Origin: Bryum argenteum
Lineage: Eukaryota; Streptophyta; Bryopsida; Bryales; Bryaceae
NCBI GenBank assembly: GCA_037043015.1
Contig: CM073326.1
Coordinates: forward strand, 4,499,845 to 4,563,844
Length of the DNA: 64,000 nt
Direction: 5' to 3'
Shown: piece by piece, positions 1-11,866 of the stretch
How the letters are laid out: every line of letters starts with the position of its first letter
How positions within the stretch are numbered: position 1 is the first letter of the stretch
Program-made: the position numbers and the translations under genes
The notes under the pieces: generated by a model
Told to the model about the DNA's origin: nothing
Databases searched by the model: none
What the model saw: the letters and a program-made list of their open reading frames with translations, nothing else

Positions 1-30
1 TGAATTAGAAAATTTTATAAACTCCATGGC

Positions 31-2898
31 ATGCTCAGTCCCATTAGATACAAGATGTGTACAGGAGAAGAAGACAATCCACATGCACCTACTCTTATGG
101 AACCAAGTGATGAAGAGATATACGACGGAACGCGAGTTGTAAAATGTACATGTGACGAAGAAGCTAAGGCGAGGTTACAACGGGATTGCCCTTGTTGTTG
201 TGAGAAATGCCATGTGTGCCGGAAATTTCGCAAACATACTTTGGCATTGAATTATTTGCCTTTTAGCCTTGGATTGCACACATGTGTGAGAGCAGAACGT
301 CATGCCACGAGTTTCTTGAAATTTGGAGGAATCGCAAGCAATGGTTGCAAAAGAGTATGGATTACAAGCCACCTGCTATTACCCAATTTTGGCATGGACA
401 AAGAATGCGGGAGCTCCAAGATTTTTGGAATCCTAATGCTTAGTGGAAATCGCCGGTATACTGCTCTAATCCTTCATGTCGTTCTGTGTTTTGAGCATTT
501 CCAACAAAATGTGCCCAATTGCTGCAAGGTTGGGACAATGATTTGCAGAAATATCGAATCGAGTGCTCATGCAGAACTATTTCTGAAACCACTCCTTCAT
601 TTATTGAGGTGAGAATGAAAAGTACAACCTCAAAATTTTCCTTTGTTCTAAATTCCTAATAACTTATAAGGACTATATACTTGTGAATGCATTTTTTATA
701 CTTTAATTATTTTATTGAGCATTGCATGATAGTTAAGTTATGAAAAAATTAATGTATTCTAGTTGAATAATCTTATTAAACAATATGTTTCTTACATGTA
801 ATTTGCCAAAAAGATAGATTTTTACAACAAATTACAATTATTTTATTCTTTAAAGATTTCTTAAGTTTTATTTATCATACATACGTGATGAATTAAAAAA
901 ATATAGAAAATTATAATTTTGTTATAGACATTGTTCTTGGTATGATATTATTCTATTATTTCTTAATATAATATCTATATTTTTAAATTTAAAATTTACA
1001 ATGCTTTAAACAACTTTGTGAAATCGTAAAAATACATTAATCATAATGTTCTTGGCAATAGGGAGATCCCCCGAACTTTGCAATTGGTGCTCACTCGGAT
1101 GAATTTTTGTCTGCAACAACAAAGTACAAAGACTCCTGTGCAGTGGAGATTGAGTTATTGAATACGGGGTTGTAGAATCTCAAGCGCCCAATGCTTGTAG
1201 TATTGATCTCTGCATCCTCAAGAGAAATTGTAAAGGACTTGGAAGAAAGCGTCTTTGCAGTGTTTCTTGAGCCCCTCATGAGAAAATTAGAGTCAACATT
1301 TGTTGAAAGATTTGAGGTAAATTACAACTATCCACCTCAAATCATTGATCAAATTTTGTCTAATCTAGATGTGCGTCAACGTGTGAATCTTCGAGCGATA
1401 CTCATGTATTGGATGGGAAACCATCCAGCATAATGCAAGGTGGAAAGCTTTAAACTATTTGGCTATCATCTATGTGGCCGTTGTCACTTGAAAGGAAAGT
1501 ATGCACAAGGACGCGGCGTTGTGTATCCGGACAATCGATGTGAGGTACACTTTCCACATGAGAGCCGAACAATTGACGAGATTCAATTGGAGGCTGAAGA
1601 TATTGCAACCTCAGCTTCTTCTAGCCGCTCAAGACGTGAAAATAATGTAACTTCACTATCTAAACTTTGGAGACTTCACTCTATATATGGTTTTGATTTA
1701 AGTCTAGATTTGGTCTACGATGCAATGCACATATTGTCACTCAACCTATTCAAAACCTTCATTAAACACTTAGTACAAAAATGTGCAGCTCAAGAGCTAG
1801 AAGTTGCGTTACAAAAAATCATAAGGCAGAGGCCAAAGCGACTTGGAGGAAGATGACCACATAATATCGTAAATAGGCTTTCATATTGGAAAGCTGAGGA
1901 ATTCCAGTAGTTCATCATATGGTGCCTTCCGTATTGCATCGAGAGAATGGACATTCATCAAACAGAGAGGTTATATAAGATTGCAAATATTCTTTTCAAG
2001 ATTGCAAGATTGTATTTTTCACATACACGGACCTATGGATGGATTGAAGAGTCTATCAAGACAACACGCGATTTGCTATCAACATGGCGCATCGAATGGG
2101 AGGAATATGTTACCTGAAGTGGATCAATTCTACACCATGTTGCAGGTCAGTTCTCATTAATAATTTTAAATTTTTATAGTATTCATATGTATAATATTGA
2201 TGGGATATTATTTAATTTTCATTCGGCTTAGTGTAAATGATCATTGTTGTTCTTCATAAGAAATGAAGAAATGTTGGACGATGTAGTTAGATATGGCCCC
2301 CATGACTCATATTGGTGTTATCGTTTTGAAAGAAGTGTATCATTATACAAGAGTATCAAAACTAATCAAAAGTTGAGTGAAGTAACATTTTGCAAATACG
2401 AAGCCCGTGTTGCATACAGGACCGCAAGAAAAAGTTTATTTGACGATAGTGACAATCTTTATCCACCACAACGAGTTGTAGTCGAAATCTATAAACAACT
2501 TATGACATCAAATTTTCGTCCTAAACTTGGAATAGGTACTTTGTTGAATCCATTGTATAAATTCATTTCTTGAAGCTTATAATGCTCTAACTATTCTCCC
2601 TCATTGGAAAATTTGTACAGTTTTTTTAGTTGTTGAAATCGTATGAAATTTATAAACTAACATGATTATATGTGGGAATGTATGCAGCTAATGATGTTTA
2701 CGAATGCTTTGAATTCCACAAAAAGGGAATCATCGTAGCAAAATTACAAGTGGAGGCAATTAGGTTGGAAAAACTTAGGGAGTTACTATTACCTTGTCAT
2801 TGTAAGGAGATATTTTAATTCAAAGGAATCTTTGTGGTGTGGAAAGAAAGTAACGTGATTCCAATGGCAAAGAGTATCCAAAAGTATTTACGCAAGTA
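31..2898 (+). pseudogene. CACTA-like (tnp2-type) transposase relic
   Basis: A decayed transposase read in several broken frames. Pieces at about 175-420 (C..C zinc-like motifs and a WRNRKQW-type segment), 1060-1433 (starting GDPPNFAIGAHSDEF, ending YWMGNHPA), 1440-1856 (GYHLCGRCHLKGKY, then LSKLWRLHSIYGFD and a YDAMHILSLN segment), 1885-2110 (WKAEEFQ, CLPYCIER, RTYGWIEES) and 2270-2573 (RYGPHDSYWCYRFERSV, EVTFCKYEA) follow the order seen in tnp2/DUF4218 transposases of the CACTA group. Known family traits: the GYxGCxxC-like zinc site, the DxMHxxxLN motif and the GPxxxWWxFxFER segment. Stops and frameshifts separate the pieces; introns could explain some but not all of them (for example the stop between GNHPA and CKVESF). 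No terminal CACTA motif or TIR was found, so the ends are approximate and the left end may lie outside the window. Function lost; family assignment fairly sure. Confidence 0.7.
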
Positions 2899-3160
2899 TT
2901 GGACTGCGGAGGACTTTCGAATGATATTACAGTAGAACACTTTAACAATTATATTGAAAAGAAGATTGCCAAAGGCGTAGGGCGCCTCGCAGAGAAATTA
3001 GTGAAGGAAGGAGATGTGGTCAGTGGCTTGCTGGTGCGCAAGGACTTCACGTACCAGCTCATGGCGCCAGAGGATCTGCACAAATTCACGCAACTTTCCA
3101 CAGGCACTGTCATGCAACGCTAGTCGGTGCCTTACATGGGCTCATTTACAGTCTCAATGA
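2899..3160 (+). pseudogene. CPSF73-like gene fragment
   Basis: A ~75-residue open segment resembles the stretch after the beta-CASP domain of the pre-mRNA 3'-end endonuclease CPSF73 (CPSF3). Visible landmarks are GRLAEK, VVSGLLVRKDFTYQLMAPED and FTQLSTGTVMQR. A TAG stop follows MQR, yet the same frame continues SVPYMGSF, as the family does (QRxxxPYxGxF), so the stop looks like a mutation within homologous sequence. The metallo-beta-lactamase core is absent, so this cannot be an active nuclease. It directly follows the tnp2 relic (the frame ending YWTAEDFRM), suggesting an exon captured by the transposon or an insertion next to it. It is more GC-rich than its surroundings, as expected for recently captured host exon sequence. 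Confidence 0.65.
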
Positions 3161-5648
3161 ACCACAATGGGTCATGAAACTCTCCTGTAACAACTGGCAA
3201 CAGAAAGCTACTACTATGGAATGGAACATAGAGAACGTAATTTTGTGGAATAGGGCTTCGTATAGGATAGCCTCAAATTTGTGTACATCCTCTACAATAT
3301 GTAATTTATCACACATTGTACTTTCAATAAATTTAAAATTTGTGTAATTAATTCTCATTCATCCAAAAAAACAAGTCTTATTCATTTGTCAATTTAAATT
3401 TCATTCATTGTAAATACAAGTTTCATCCATCTAAATGCATATTTATCATGCATCCACCATTCATCAAAAATCATGTTTTCATTCATCCATTTAACGTTTT
3501 TTCATTCATTGCCCAAGCCTTGAAAAAAGAAAAGTTCACAGGGAAGAAAGTTTTAAACTCTTCCTTGAGTCTCACTTTTTTGCATAGGACGAGAACTTTT
3601 CTCTCAATCAAAATATCCCTAAGAAACACACGGAAAAATCCATTATATTATTGCGTGGAAGAACAATATAAGTTTCTTGTGCCAAGGACGATGATTTGTT
3701 GCATAGGCTGGCATAAGCTAAGTATTTCAGTCAGATTGATTTGAAGTTTAAGTGTTATCCAATCAGAATTCTCCAGCTTGACGTAGCCAAAACGGCCATA
3801 AGAATTCGATATGGATTTCAATTTTTCTTAATACTTCCATCCTTCCATCCTAGAGCGGGCAACCCGGAATCAGAGAGCTACAAATATAGAGCAGGGACAG
3901 TTGCCAAACAAAGTGCGACTCCGACAGGAAGGTCTACTTCGAACCAGGCAATGAACTGTGCGACGAGACTAAACGGCGGGGGCTGGGACTTGCAAGGCCG
4001 GCCAACGACAAACAACACAGCTCATGAACTGCTCAGTAAAAGACTCGATCTTCTACACACACTCTTCCACATACTTTGCAATTGAGTATGTAAAACTGCA
4101 TCAGCTCATCAGCCTGGAGGTTCTGCTCGGATCGATATCAAACAAGATAGTGATTATGGGACAACTGGGCCTGCAGATTCTATGTCCATGGACCTCGATG
4201 CCATGCTGCAATTCTCAACCTAAGGATCTCAGGAAGTACTACACACTTGGGAAGCGAGAGAAAAACATGTAGATTTTCATCAAGTAAGCGGAAACACTCA
4301 GTGACAACGGAATCAACTTGTCCTTGACAAGTGCAGAACCAATTCACAAACTGACTAAAAAATCTTGTACAGTGTTGCTTACGACGATCGTGAACCCAAT
4401 CAACAACCGTTTTAATGTTTGTATTTGTCATGACTGTTGCACAAAAGTCTAAAGAAACACTATTTCTTCCGGGACATAAAAATACAAATACTTTCTGACA
4501 CCGGTGATTGAAAAAGAGGTTGGCTCCTTCAATACCAAACGGATAATGGCGATGAGAATGGCAATTGCCTCACTCGGGCAGGAGCTCGAGCATGAGCTAG
4601 GGCCTTCGATTAGCTTGGGATAGCAATTACAAAATCGATAAAACAACAATCGAAGTGACGATTATTGGATTCGATGAAGCAGGTAGTATCGACCAGAACA
4701 ACTCCAATCCGAGAATATTTTGTGCACTGGTGACGTCAGGAACCTAGCAAAAGTTTTGGAAAGAGCTCAAGGGGCTCTTAAGGACCTTTAAGGGTTAATG
4801 ATGCCTTCAGGTTGTGCAATCCTCATGCGGGTTTCACTACTATGAGGAATTTCATTTTTCTCAAATAGATGAATTAATATGTGGTGGTCTACATTGCTGA
4901 CATATTGATTTACTTCGAGATGTTAAAGACTATCTAAAACATGTCAAGAAAGTGCTTTGAGATGTTAAGGATAACAAATTCTATTCGAACGCAAACAAGA
5001 CTACAAGAGTGACTTTGCACTTAGGATATTTAAGTTTTTGAAATATGTACTTGACGGCAAAAAGGTAATGCCCAAACCATGAAGATAAAACCAATTAATA
5101 GTGGCTAGTTTCAGTAACACAAAAATGTGTTACGTCTTTTTTGGTTAATGAAAAAACCACAAAATGTCAATAATCCCAAATTTGTCGTGTGCTATAAATG
5201 AATGTTATTTCTAAACTTGTTGAACCTTGTTTTTCGATTAGGGCCACACATTGTTACCTCATTTGGAAACTCTAACGAATAGTAATTAATTAATATATTA
5301 ATGTATAAATAAAAATATATTATAAGGATTACTGTAAATTGAATGATTTTTAAAGATTGAAAAAAATATTCATAATTCATCAAATGATTTAATTTTTGGT
5401 TTCATAAGATTTTTACCTTATTTTATTACAAGATTACATTTTATGTAACTTTTTGGTTATATTACATTAAAATTATTGGTTGATTTGCTATTATCAATAT
5501 TGCAAACGCAATATGTCTCCAGCCATTGGAAACAAAATATTGCCTTGACGAGATAGCAACCAAGAATGCTTGTTTCAATTTTAAGAGCAAGTAGCTTCAA
5601 TGTTGAGTTATATAGCTTAATATTTGTCTCACTTCATTTATTGATTAG
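3161..5648. other. Intergenic stretch without a supported gene
   Basis: No recognisable protein, RNA gene or complete mobile element. Around 3345-3515 the sequence is rich in CATTCAT/CATCCAT words, which could be the subterminal array of the CACTA-like relic upstream, though no terminus was located. ORFs of 60-115 codons here (for example at 3448-3744 and 3741-4085) have no recognisable composition or motif. Confidence 0.5.
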
Positions 5649-5659
5649 TAATTTTACAA

Positions 5660-5890
5660 TATATATATAAGAACTCCGAGCTTCTACTAAGAAGGCCGGC
5701 GTGAATACGGTGTCTGTTCGTAATGATATTACCTCAATGGCCACAGGACAGAGTGGTAAAAGAACATTACTACTCACCCCTTTCGGGAATAGACACCCTA
5801 AAGTAACCTGAGCTTGACGACCCTGATTGGACGTGAATAAATTGTTGAATTTGTGTATTGGCTATGATAATCAAAATGTATGGAGGTATA
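5660..5890 (-). other. 3' UTR and TA-rich tail of the LINE
   Basis: Between the end of the ORF2 C-terminal domain and the target duplication. On the minus strand it ends in a short TA-repeat tail (about 5660-5669) rather than poly(A). The segment at about 5670-5765 is closely similar, in opposite orientation, to the 103-bp element at 38398-38500, which identifies the conserved 3' tail of this LINE family. Confidence 0.65.
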
Positions 5891-6515
5891 TTATAATGGG
5901 GGTTCGAATAGTGCGGGGAGAGGTTGGTGGTTTTCAAGTTTTTGTTTATGGAGGAGGATGGAAGCGGCATGTTGAATTGCAATTGTATTAATAGATTGTA
6001 AAGTGTTATATATTTGTTTTTTGTTAAGTTGGAATGTGGCTTCTAGGTGAGGTATGGATGGAGTGTGGGTGGTGCCTCTAGCGCCAGCGGTGATGACGAT
6101 AAGTGGGTTGACTTTCCAGCCTTGTATAGCAATTGAGTCTAGTAAGGGTTGGTATTTTAGTGTTTTGTTTGTGATGGTTTCTTGTGGGAATCGGTCATTG
6201 CAATATGTGAATTCTATGTATTGGATGGCGATGTTATCATTTGGTTTTGTTGGAGGAGGTCCTTGATAGGGAAGGCCTATAACACATAAGAGGTCTGGTT
6301 TGAAACGTGCATTACAATGGCATCTACGTGTGTCACAAGTACAAGGTAGGAGCCAGTGGGGGACTTTGTTGTCCGGGGGTGTGTTGAGGTGCTTTCCTGC
6401 ATTCATGAGTATAAAGCACCTAGCTTTGGTGTTAGAGAGGATGAGTTGTTTGATGGTTTTGACTGCTTTGTTGTGTCTGGTAACTCTGAGTGCATGGATA
6501 TGTTGTTGGGGGCAT
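5891..6515 (-). pseudogene. LINE ORF2, C-terminal domain
   Basis: Last part of ORF2, restored by removing the MITE at 6520-7491. The frame passes from WLHILL directly into KCPQQHIHALRVTRH with a single TTAA. It contains cysteine/histidine-rich segments (CTCDTRRCHC) and the motif VITAGARGTTHTPS. A GxRG-type motif near the C-terminus follows RNase H in many plant and algal LINE-related proteins. The exact role of this tail is unknown. Confidence 0.65.
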
Positions 6516-6519
6516 TTAA

Positions 6520-7491
6520 CCCCTAAACGTCCCTAGTGTCGAAAAACGACATTTTGGATGAAGGGCAGAAACTTTGAAGAGCCATAACTTCTTCATCCGG
6601 ACTCCGTTTTTGACGAAATCACTTGGGTTGGGTCCCAAATTAAGTCTAAATTGTGTGGTACAAATTGCAGACCCATTCAATGAGGTATGAATTAATGGCA
6701 TGCATTTTAGTGACAGCAGCTTTTGGTTTTGAGATTTCAAACATTGGGCATGTTTCACCATTGCAAGCCAATTATGCAAAACCAAAAATAGTTTTTCATG
6801 AGTTTTTTTTACATAAGTATGATCTTTAGATGTATTCTAACAACTTTCTAGTTGCAAGTTTTTCGATCCAAATAACTTTGCTAGTGGATTTGCAATGATG
6901 TTTCTACAATGAAAAAAGTGAAAAAATGGATGAGTTTTGAGGAGCTAGATCTCCTTCATCCACCGTTAGATTTCGACTTTATTCTTTGGGATAGATTCCA
7001 ATCATAGTCTATTTTAAGTGGTAGAAACCTTAACCTAATTGAAGATGTATTGAAGATAGGGCATGGATTTGAGTGCAAAGGGTCTAGTTTTGGACTATTT
7101 TTCCTTTGTAAATTTTGAGGCAGTTTTCACCATTGGAAGGCTACTATTTGAGCCAAGATATTTTTTGATGAATTTTTTTGGTACAAAAGTGTTTTTGAGA
7201 TGAAGATGAACAACTTTCTAGTTGGTGATTTTTTGATTGCAAATTTCATGTTGGTAGTATTTTCACTTCAAAGTGGAAATGATGGTATTTTGTAGCCTGT
7301 TTTGCGCACTAATACGTTACGATCCCCCAATCTATGAGGTCCCATGAGTCAAGTTTTGGCCCACATGATCTACTACAAGTCTATTACAAGTTTGTACGGT
7401 TAAGATCTGAATAGCTTATCTTTATTTTCATCTATATCACTTTTTTTGAAAATGAGTTTTTGGCTAAAAATACCCCAAGGACGTTTAGGGG
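6520..7491. mobile_element. MITE-A copy 1, TTAA target, inserted in LINE ORF2
   Basis: A 972-bp non-coding element with inverted ends cccctaaacgtcc (left) and ggacgtttagggg (right), flanked by TTAA at 6516-6519 and 7492-7495. Removing the element and one TTAA restores the ORF2 frame, so both ends and the 4-bp duplication are well supported. TTAA duplication plus termini starting CCC are known traits of piggyBac; Kolobok elements also use TTAA. No transposase is encoded, so it must have been mobilised in trans. Related copies lie near 44640, 51170, 52470 and 54880. Confidence 0.88.
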
Positions 7492-7495
7492 TTAA

Positions 7496-9149
7496 GGAGA
7501 ATGTGTAGCCACGTGTCTGCGTCTGTGGAGGTACAGATGGGGCATGTCTTTGATGGGAACCTGATATTTCCGAAGAATAGTTGTTTCCTTGCGTGGCCCA
7601 TGTATTGACCGGTGCGAAATTTTAGTATGCTCGTAATTTGTGAGTCTGTGATTGTTGGGTTGGTCCAAAAGGCATTGGAAGATGTAGCATGGATATTCGG
7701 GTTAGATGTCCATTTATTTATGTTAGGGAAGTTTTGGGCTAATATTGTAAGATTGGTGTCACGGTCATGTTTGGCAAGATATGTGGCGAGGTTTCTAACT
7801 GGGCCTTTATCAAGTCTGTGATGTGGTCCGGGCCATGTATCCTTTTGATAGTAGAAGGGGGTGGTGTGTGCGTATTCGTAGAATTTGTGGGCGAATTTGT
7901 AGTTTTTGTCGTTTCCTTCTTTTGCGAGTTTGTCAGCTTTTTCATTACCAGAAATGTTTACGTGTGCGCGTACTTTGTAAAATGTGGTTGGATGTATTCT
8001 GTTTTGTAGCATGGTAGTAATAGCAATAAGTGTGTTTTGGTCTGGGTGATTGTGATGAAGAGTGGGGTGTGATATTTGTGTTTGGAGAAGGTATAGACAG
8101 TTGACACAATCGGTGAATATATTAGCGGGTTCATTCATGTATGTTGTAGTAAGGATTTTCAGTGTTTTGTGTATGGCGAGAAGTTCTGCTCGAAAGACGG
8201 TTTGAAGGCCCGGGAGTCTTTTGGAGATTTGAATATCCGGTTTGGTTGGGTTGTATATACCATAACCAGCGGTCTCTGGGAGCCAATGCCCGTCGGCTGT
8301 TTCTTTGGGAGGTGTGAAGGAACCGTCTGTGTAATAACTATGTTGGGGAGCGACTTTAAGAGGGTACTGTGTGTAGTATTGTGGGAGTGGGGGAATGTTG
8401 AGGAAGTTGTGTGTGTATACTGGGGGATAAAGTATTTTTGTCCAATTCTTGTTTTTGTTGACTGTGGTGTTAGGAGGCGTGGGAGGAATGACTTGGAGGT
8501 GGAATTGTGAGATGGATAGGTGTTTGAGTGTAGTTTCTAGATTTTGTATATAAGGTGTAGGGGTAATGTTTTGGGTTTTATGATGGATGTAGAGGATTAG
8601 GAGCGTATTTGGTTCGGAGCGAGGTTTTTTGTGTGTGGTAGGAATGGTGGGTTCTTCGTAGGTGATTGTGTCAGCGGTAAAGTGGGCAAGAATGTGAGTG
8701 TCTGGGAACTCGGTTGAGTATGGTGTTGGGTTGTGGAACCATTGGTTGTCGGGCATAACAATTATGGTCATGGTGTTGTGGTCTTGTTTGGCGGCTAATC
8801 TTGCCCAGTGTATGGTTTGTTGAGTGGTTTCATCATTGTAAGGGTGGGCGTATCCTATCCCTTGCCATTTATGTTGAAAGGCGGTGCCAATGGAGCCAAA
8901 AATTTTGTCATGGGGAAATGCGGAGTAATACTTAGTGAATTGAAGAGGACACGTTACTGGGGAGGAGAAATATGAGTGGGTAATTTGGAAAGAGGTGATA
9001 AGTGTGTCAATTATGGATGTTGGAAGCGTGTGGTGTTTTGTTGTGGTGGGATTGCGTTTGGAGAGTGTGTGGTTGTAGCGTTTATATAGCCAGATGATTT
9101 CTGTTTCGAATGATTGGGGGGGAGGAACTAACGCGGTGTGCATATTCAA
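7496..9149 (-). pseudogene. LINE ORF2, RNase H domain and following region
   Basis: Minus-strand continuation of ORF2. RNase H motifs appear in order: YYTDGSF (first catalytic Asp), FRAELLAIH (Glu), NIFTDCVNCLYLL (Asp) and KVRAHVNISGNEKADKLAKEG (HxxxxGNxxAD). All four catalytic acidic positions look preserved. Downstream are FRTGQYMGHARKQLF and CPICTSTDADTWLHIL, a CxxC..H type motif common after RNase H in LINEs. The frame ends in a stop provided by the MITE inserted at 7492. Upstream (9150-9530) the reading frame is broken, so I mark it as pseudogene although this block itself is open. Confidence 0.85.
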
Positions 9150-10421
9150 ACATGCGTGGTATTGTTTCCATAGCCATATGAGCCTTGCTGTGGGGATGGT
9201 GAGGAGGAAATGGCCGGTATCATCAAATATATGTGCTATTTTTTGAGTGATTTGGATGGTGGGGGAGTGTGTGATGATATCTTTGTCAGGGTTGCAGTCG
9301 TGGATGTGGATTTGGGTGAGGGGGATGTTTGTAGGAGGTGGTATGAAGCGGGTGTCTCGAGCTTGTGGGATTGAAAAGGTGGTGTGGGTAAGGCGTTTGT
9401 AGAAGGCGTGTGTTTGTCTTGTGTAATGTTCACATAAGAGCCGAGTGTTATGACTAATGACTGACGGGTAGTTTAACGGAAAGAAGTCTTTGGTGGATAG
9501 CCAGGTGTTATACTGGGGGTGATCATTTATTTCCCAGTGGCATTTGTATTTGGTGATAGAGTGAGAAATGTTGTATATGTCTTTTTTTTTGTGTACATTT
9601 TATGTGTGGATATGTGGTGAATAGGGAATTGGGTTGGATTTTTGAGGATATGTGATGGGGGAGGTATTGAGGCAGGTATTGGTATTGGAATTGTATGTGT
9701 TGGGGGTGGGGGCGTGGGGGGGTATATTTCGTGGTTATGGGTGACGTATTCAGGTTGGAGGCGGTGAGTTGGTAGATGGGTGTTGCATGGATGATCGCAG
9801 TCTGAGGTGCAGTTGGTTTGACAGAACAATTGTTGGGCGATATTGAGTGCACTACGTTCTAATTTGGTAGGAACTTTGTAATTTAATTTGAAATCAATAT
9901 GTGACATTAAGGCGGTGCCATTCGGGAGGGTGAGATGTTTGATTTTGTATATATTTAGAAGAAGTTTGTGCAGTAATCTGAAGGATAATTTGGAGTCTAA
10001 GTGGGGTAGGAGGTTTGCTGCTTTGGATATCCGTTGGGTTTCAAGTTCGGTTGCTTCAAGTTGGAAGTTGGCTAGTGTGCATTTGAGATGTATACCTCCG
10101 GCTTCTTTTAGTAGGTATAGTGTTGTGGTGATCGGGGAGTGTATGCAATCCATGTGCTTAATTCGAGGTATCTCTTTGGCACCACCAAATTTGGCGAGTA
10201 TATGTTGGGTGAGACCTTGGTAAATGGGGCCAAGGCGGCCAGTATCATTTAACGCGTTGCGAAGTTGGTCTCCAATGCATTTGAGATAGGCGTTTTTGAG
10301 AGAGAAAGCTTCGAGGCCAAAGTTTTTGTGGGGTAACTGGGCTATAACATTTGCTGTGCATTGGGGCATACCGCATATGTGAACCCAAAAACCACCATGA
10401 GGTGGCATTTGGTCACAAGGG
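9150..10421 (-). pseudogene. LINE ORF2, RT thumb to RNase H linker (broken frames)
   Basis: The frame from about 10421 begins KTPCDQMPPHGGF and continues NFGLEAFSLKNAYLKCIGD, a segment typical of the region after the RT core. It then runs through a Cys-rich patch (CQTNCTSDCDHPC) into a Pro/His/Thr-rich linker ending at 9527. From 9526 to 9150 the homologous reading continues only by switching frame (pieces around 9236-9433), so at least one frameshift and stops have accumulated. The ATG at 10561 lies in the inserted LTR-like element and is not a real start. Confidence 0.65.
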
Positions 10422-10426
10422 GTTTT

Positions 10427-11861
10427 GAAGAGCAAGATTAGATGAGAAAAGAAGAGGGGAAGAAGGAAGACAAGAAGAAGATAAGGAAATAGGAAAGAAG
10501 AAGAAGAAGAGAACCACCGGCCGGATGGCTTGGAAGTGGTCTCTACTCTTTTGATTGCCATTCCTTCGTCTTAGGTCCAAATGGGGCGTGCCATAGCTTT
10601 TTGGAAAGCTAAGCTCAATGTGCACCCGCCCCTAAAATCTCAAAGGCAGAAGATCAACGAGCTAAGACTGATTGCTGTTTGACTGTGGCGGTTTTTGCCA
10701 CTGCCGGGGGGAAAACTTTTTCAACACCCCGACTTTGGAAGCTCATATCTCCCTCTCTACAACTCGGAATTGAGCATGCTTTATACCATTGGAAAGCTCT
10801 ACTGGAGCTCTATCTAGTGTAGAAATCTCAGAGGAGTTGAAGAAAAATCGAGTGAGTTATGGGGGAAACAATCTGGCTGGCTTTCATAGGGCAAGAACAA
10901 GCTCTTATCTTAATAACAAAGGAACTCAATAAGGAGGAGGAAGATGAGTGAGGCAAGACAAACATTTTGAGAAGGGCTCTCCTTCTCCTAACTACTAACA
11001 CTTCAACAACAAGATCATTTTGAGAAGAGCTCTCCTTCTCCTAACTACTAACACTTCAAAAGCAAGATCATTTTGAGAAGGACTCTCCATCTCCTAACTA
11101 CTAACAATTCAAGAAAGATGATCAAGGTGAACAAAGAGGAAAAGGAGGCCCATGGCCTTCCTCCTCCTAACTACATAGATGGATAGGTAGGTGAACAAAA
11201 TGGAGGAGAAGGAGGCCCAAGGCCTCCCTTCTCCTACTCTAACCTAAACTAAGAGGAAATGGAAGAGGTGAAGATAGTTTGGAAACAAGCTATTAAGTAC
11301 CAAATGGGAGCCGCTAAAGAGGCGGCTCATCATAACCCTAACTAAGGCCTAAGCCCTAACTAAGGCATGGATGAATGACCGCCACTCCACGCGCTCCGTC
11401 CTTGAAGCCTCCATCCTATCAACGACTTCATCAATGGATGTAGCTCCCACATGCTACTACAAGGTTAGATGAATGAATCTCTCAACAACCAAATTTCAAA
11501 CACAACAAGGACATCAAAGACTACTTGTACAAGGCCCATGGCAAATTTCTAACCCAACTCCAAGTCCCTAATTCTTACGCTAATCAAACCAAGGATCCAC
11601 TAGGGGGCTTTTTACCTCCTCTAGTCCTTCCTTATCGAACCAATCACTCCTAATCTAAACTAAGCTCAAAATTGATGCTAAATAATCTACCAAAGGCCTT
11701 GCGACAACTAATCTTTAATATACCTATTGCATTCAAAACTCAATTATCATAAATTCATCAAATTACCTCAAGATGTCATGGTTTGCAAACACTTCATTAA
11801 TAAAAATCCATTATTAGTAACACTTAAGCAAAAGAGAGCTTACACGCTCTCACAGCATATC
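10427..11861. mobile_element. Solo-LTR-like insertion in LINE ORF2
   Basis: A 1.4-kb insertion separates the RT domain from the rest of ORF2. Direct repeat GTTTT at 10422-10426 and 11862-11866 is the likely 5-bp duplication, which is the size made by LTR-retrotransposon integrases. It has no coding capacity, a purine-rich left part (10435-10515), a segment near 10735-10820 that resembles plant Ty3-type LTR sequence by eye, and a 53-bp tandem repeat. Canonical TG..CA ends are not exactly at the inferred borders (TG at 10426, CA at 11854), so borders may be off by several bases and the T-run makes the duplication less certain. Confidence 0.55.
10963..11121. repeat. 53-bp tandem repeat, three copies
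   Basis: Three successive copies of a unit beginning cattttgagaag and containing ctctccttctcctaactact, starting at 10963, 11016 and 11069, inside the solo-LTR-like insertion. Confidence 0.8.
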
Positions 11862-11866
11862 GTTTT

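Noticed and set aside
7612-8510. Plus-strand ORFs of 64-113 codons
   Set aside because: Antisense to the RNase H region of LINE ORF2.
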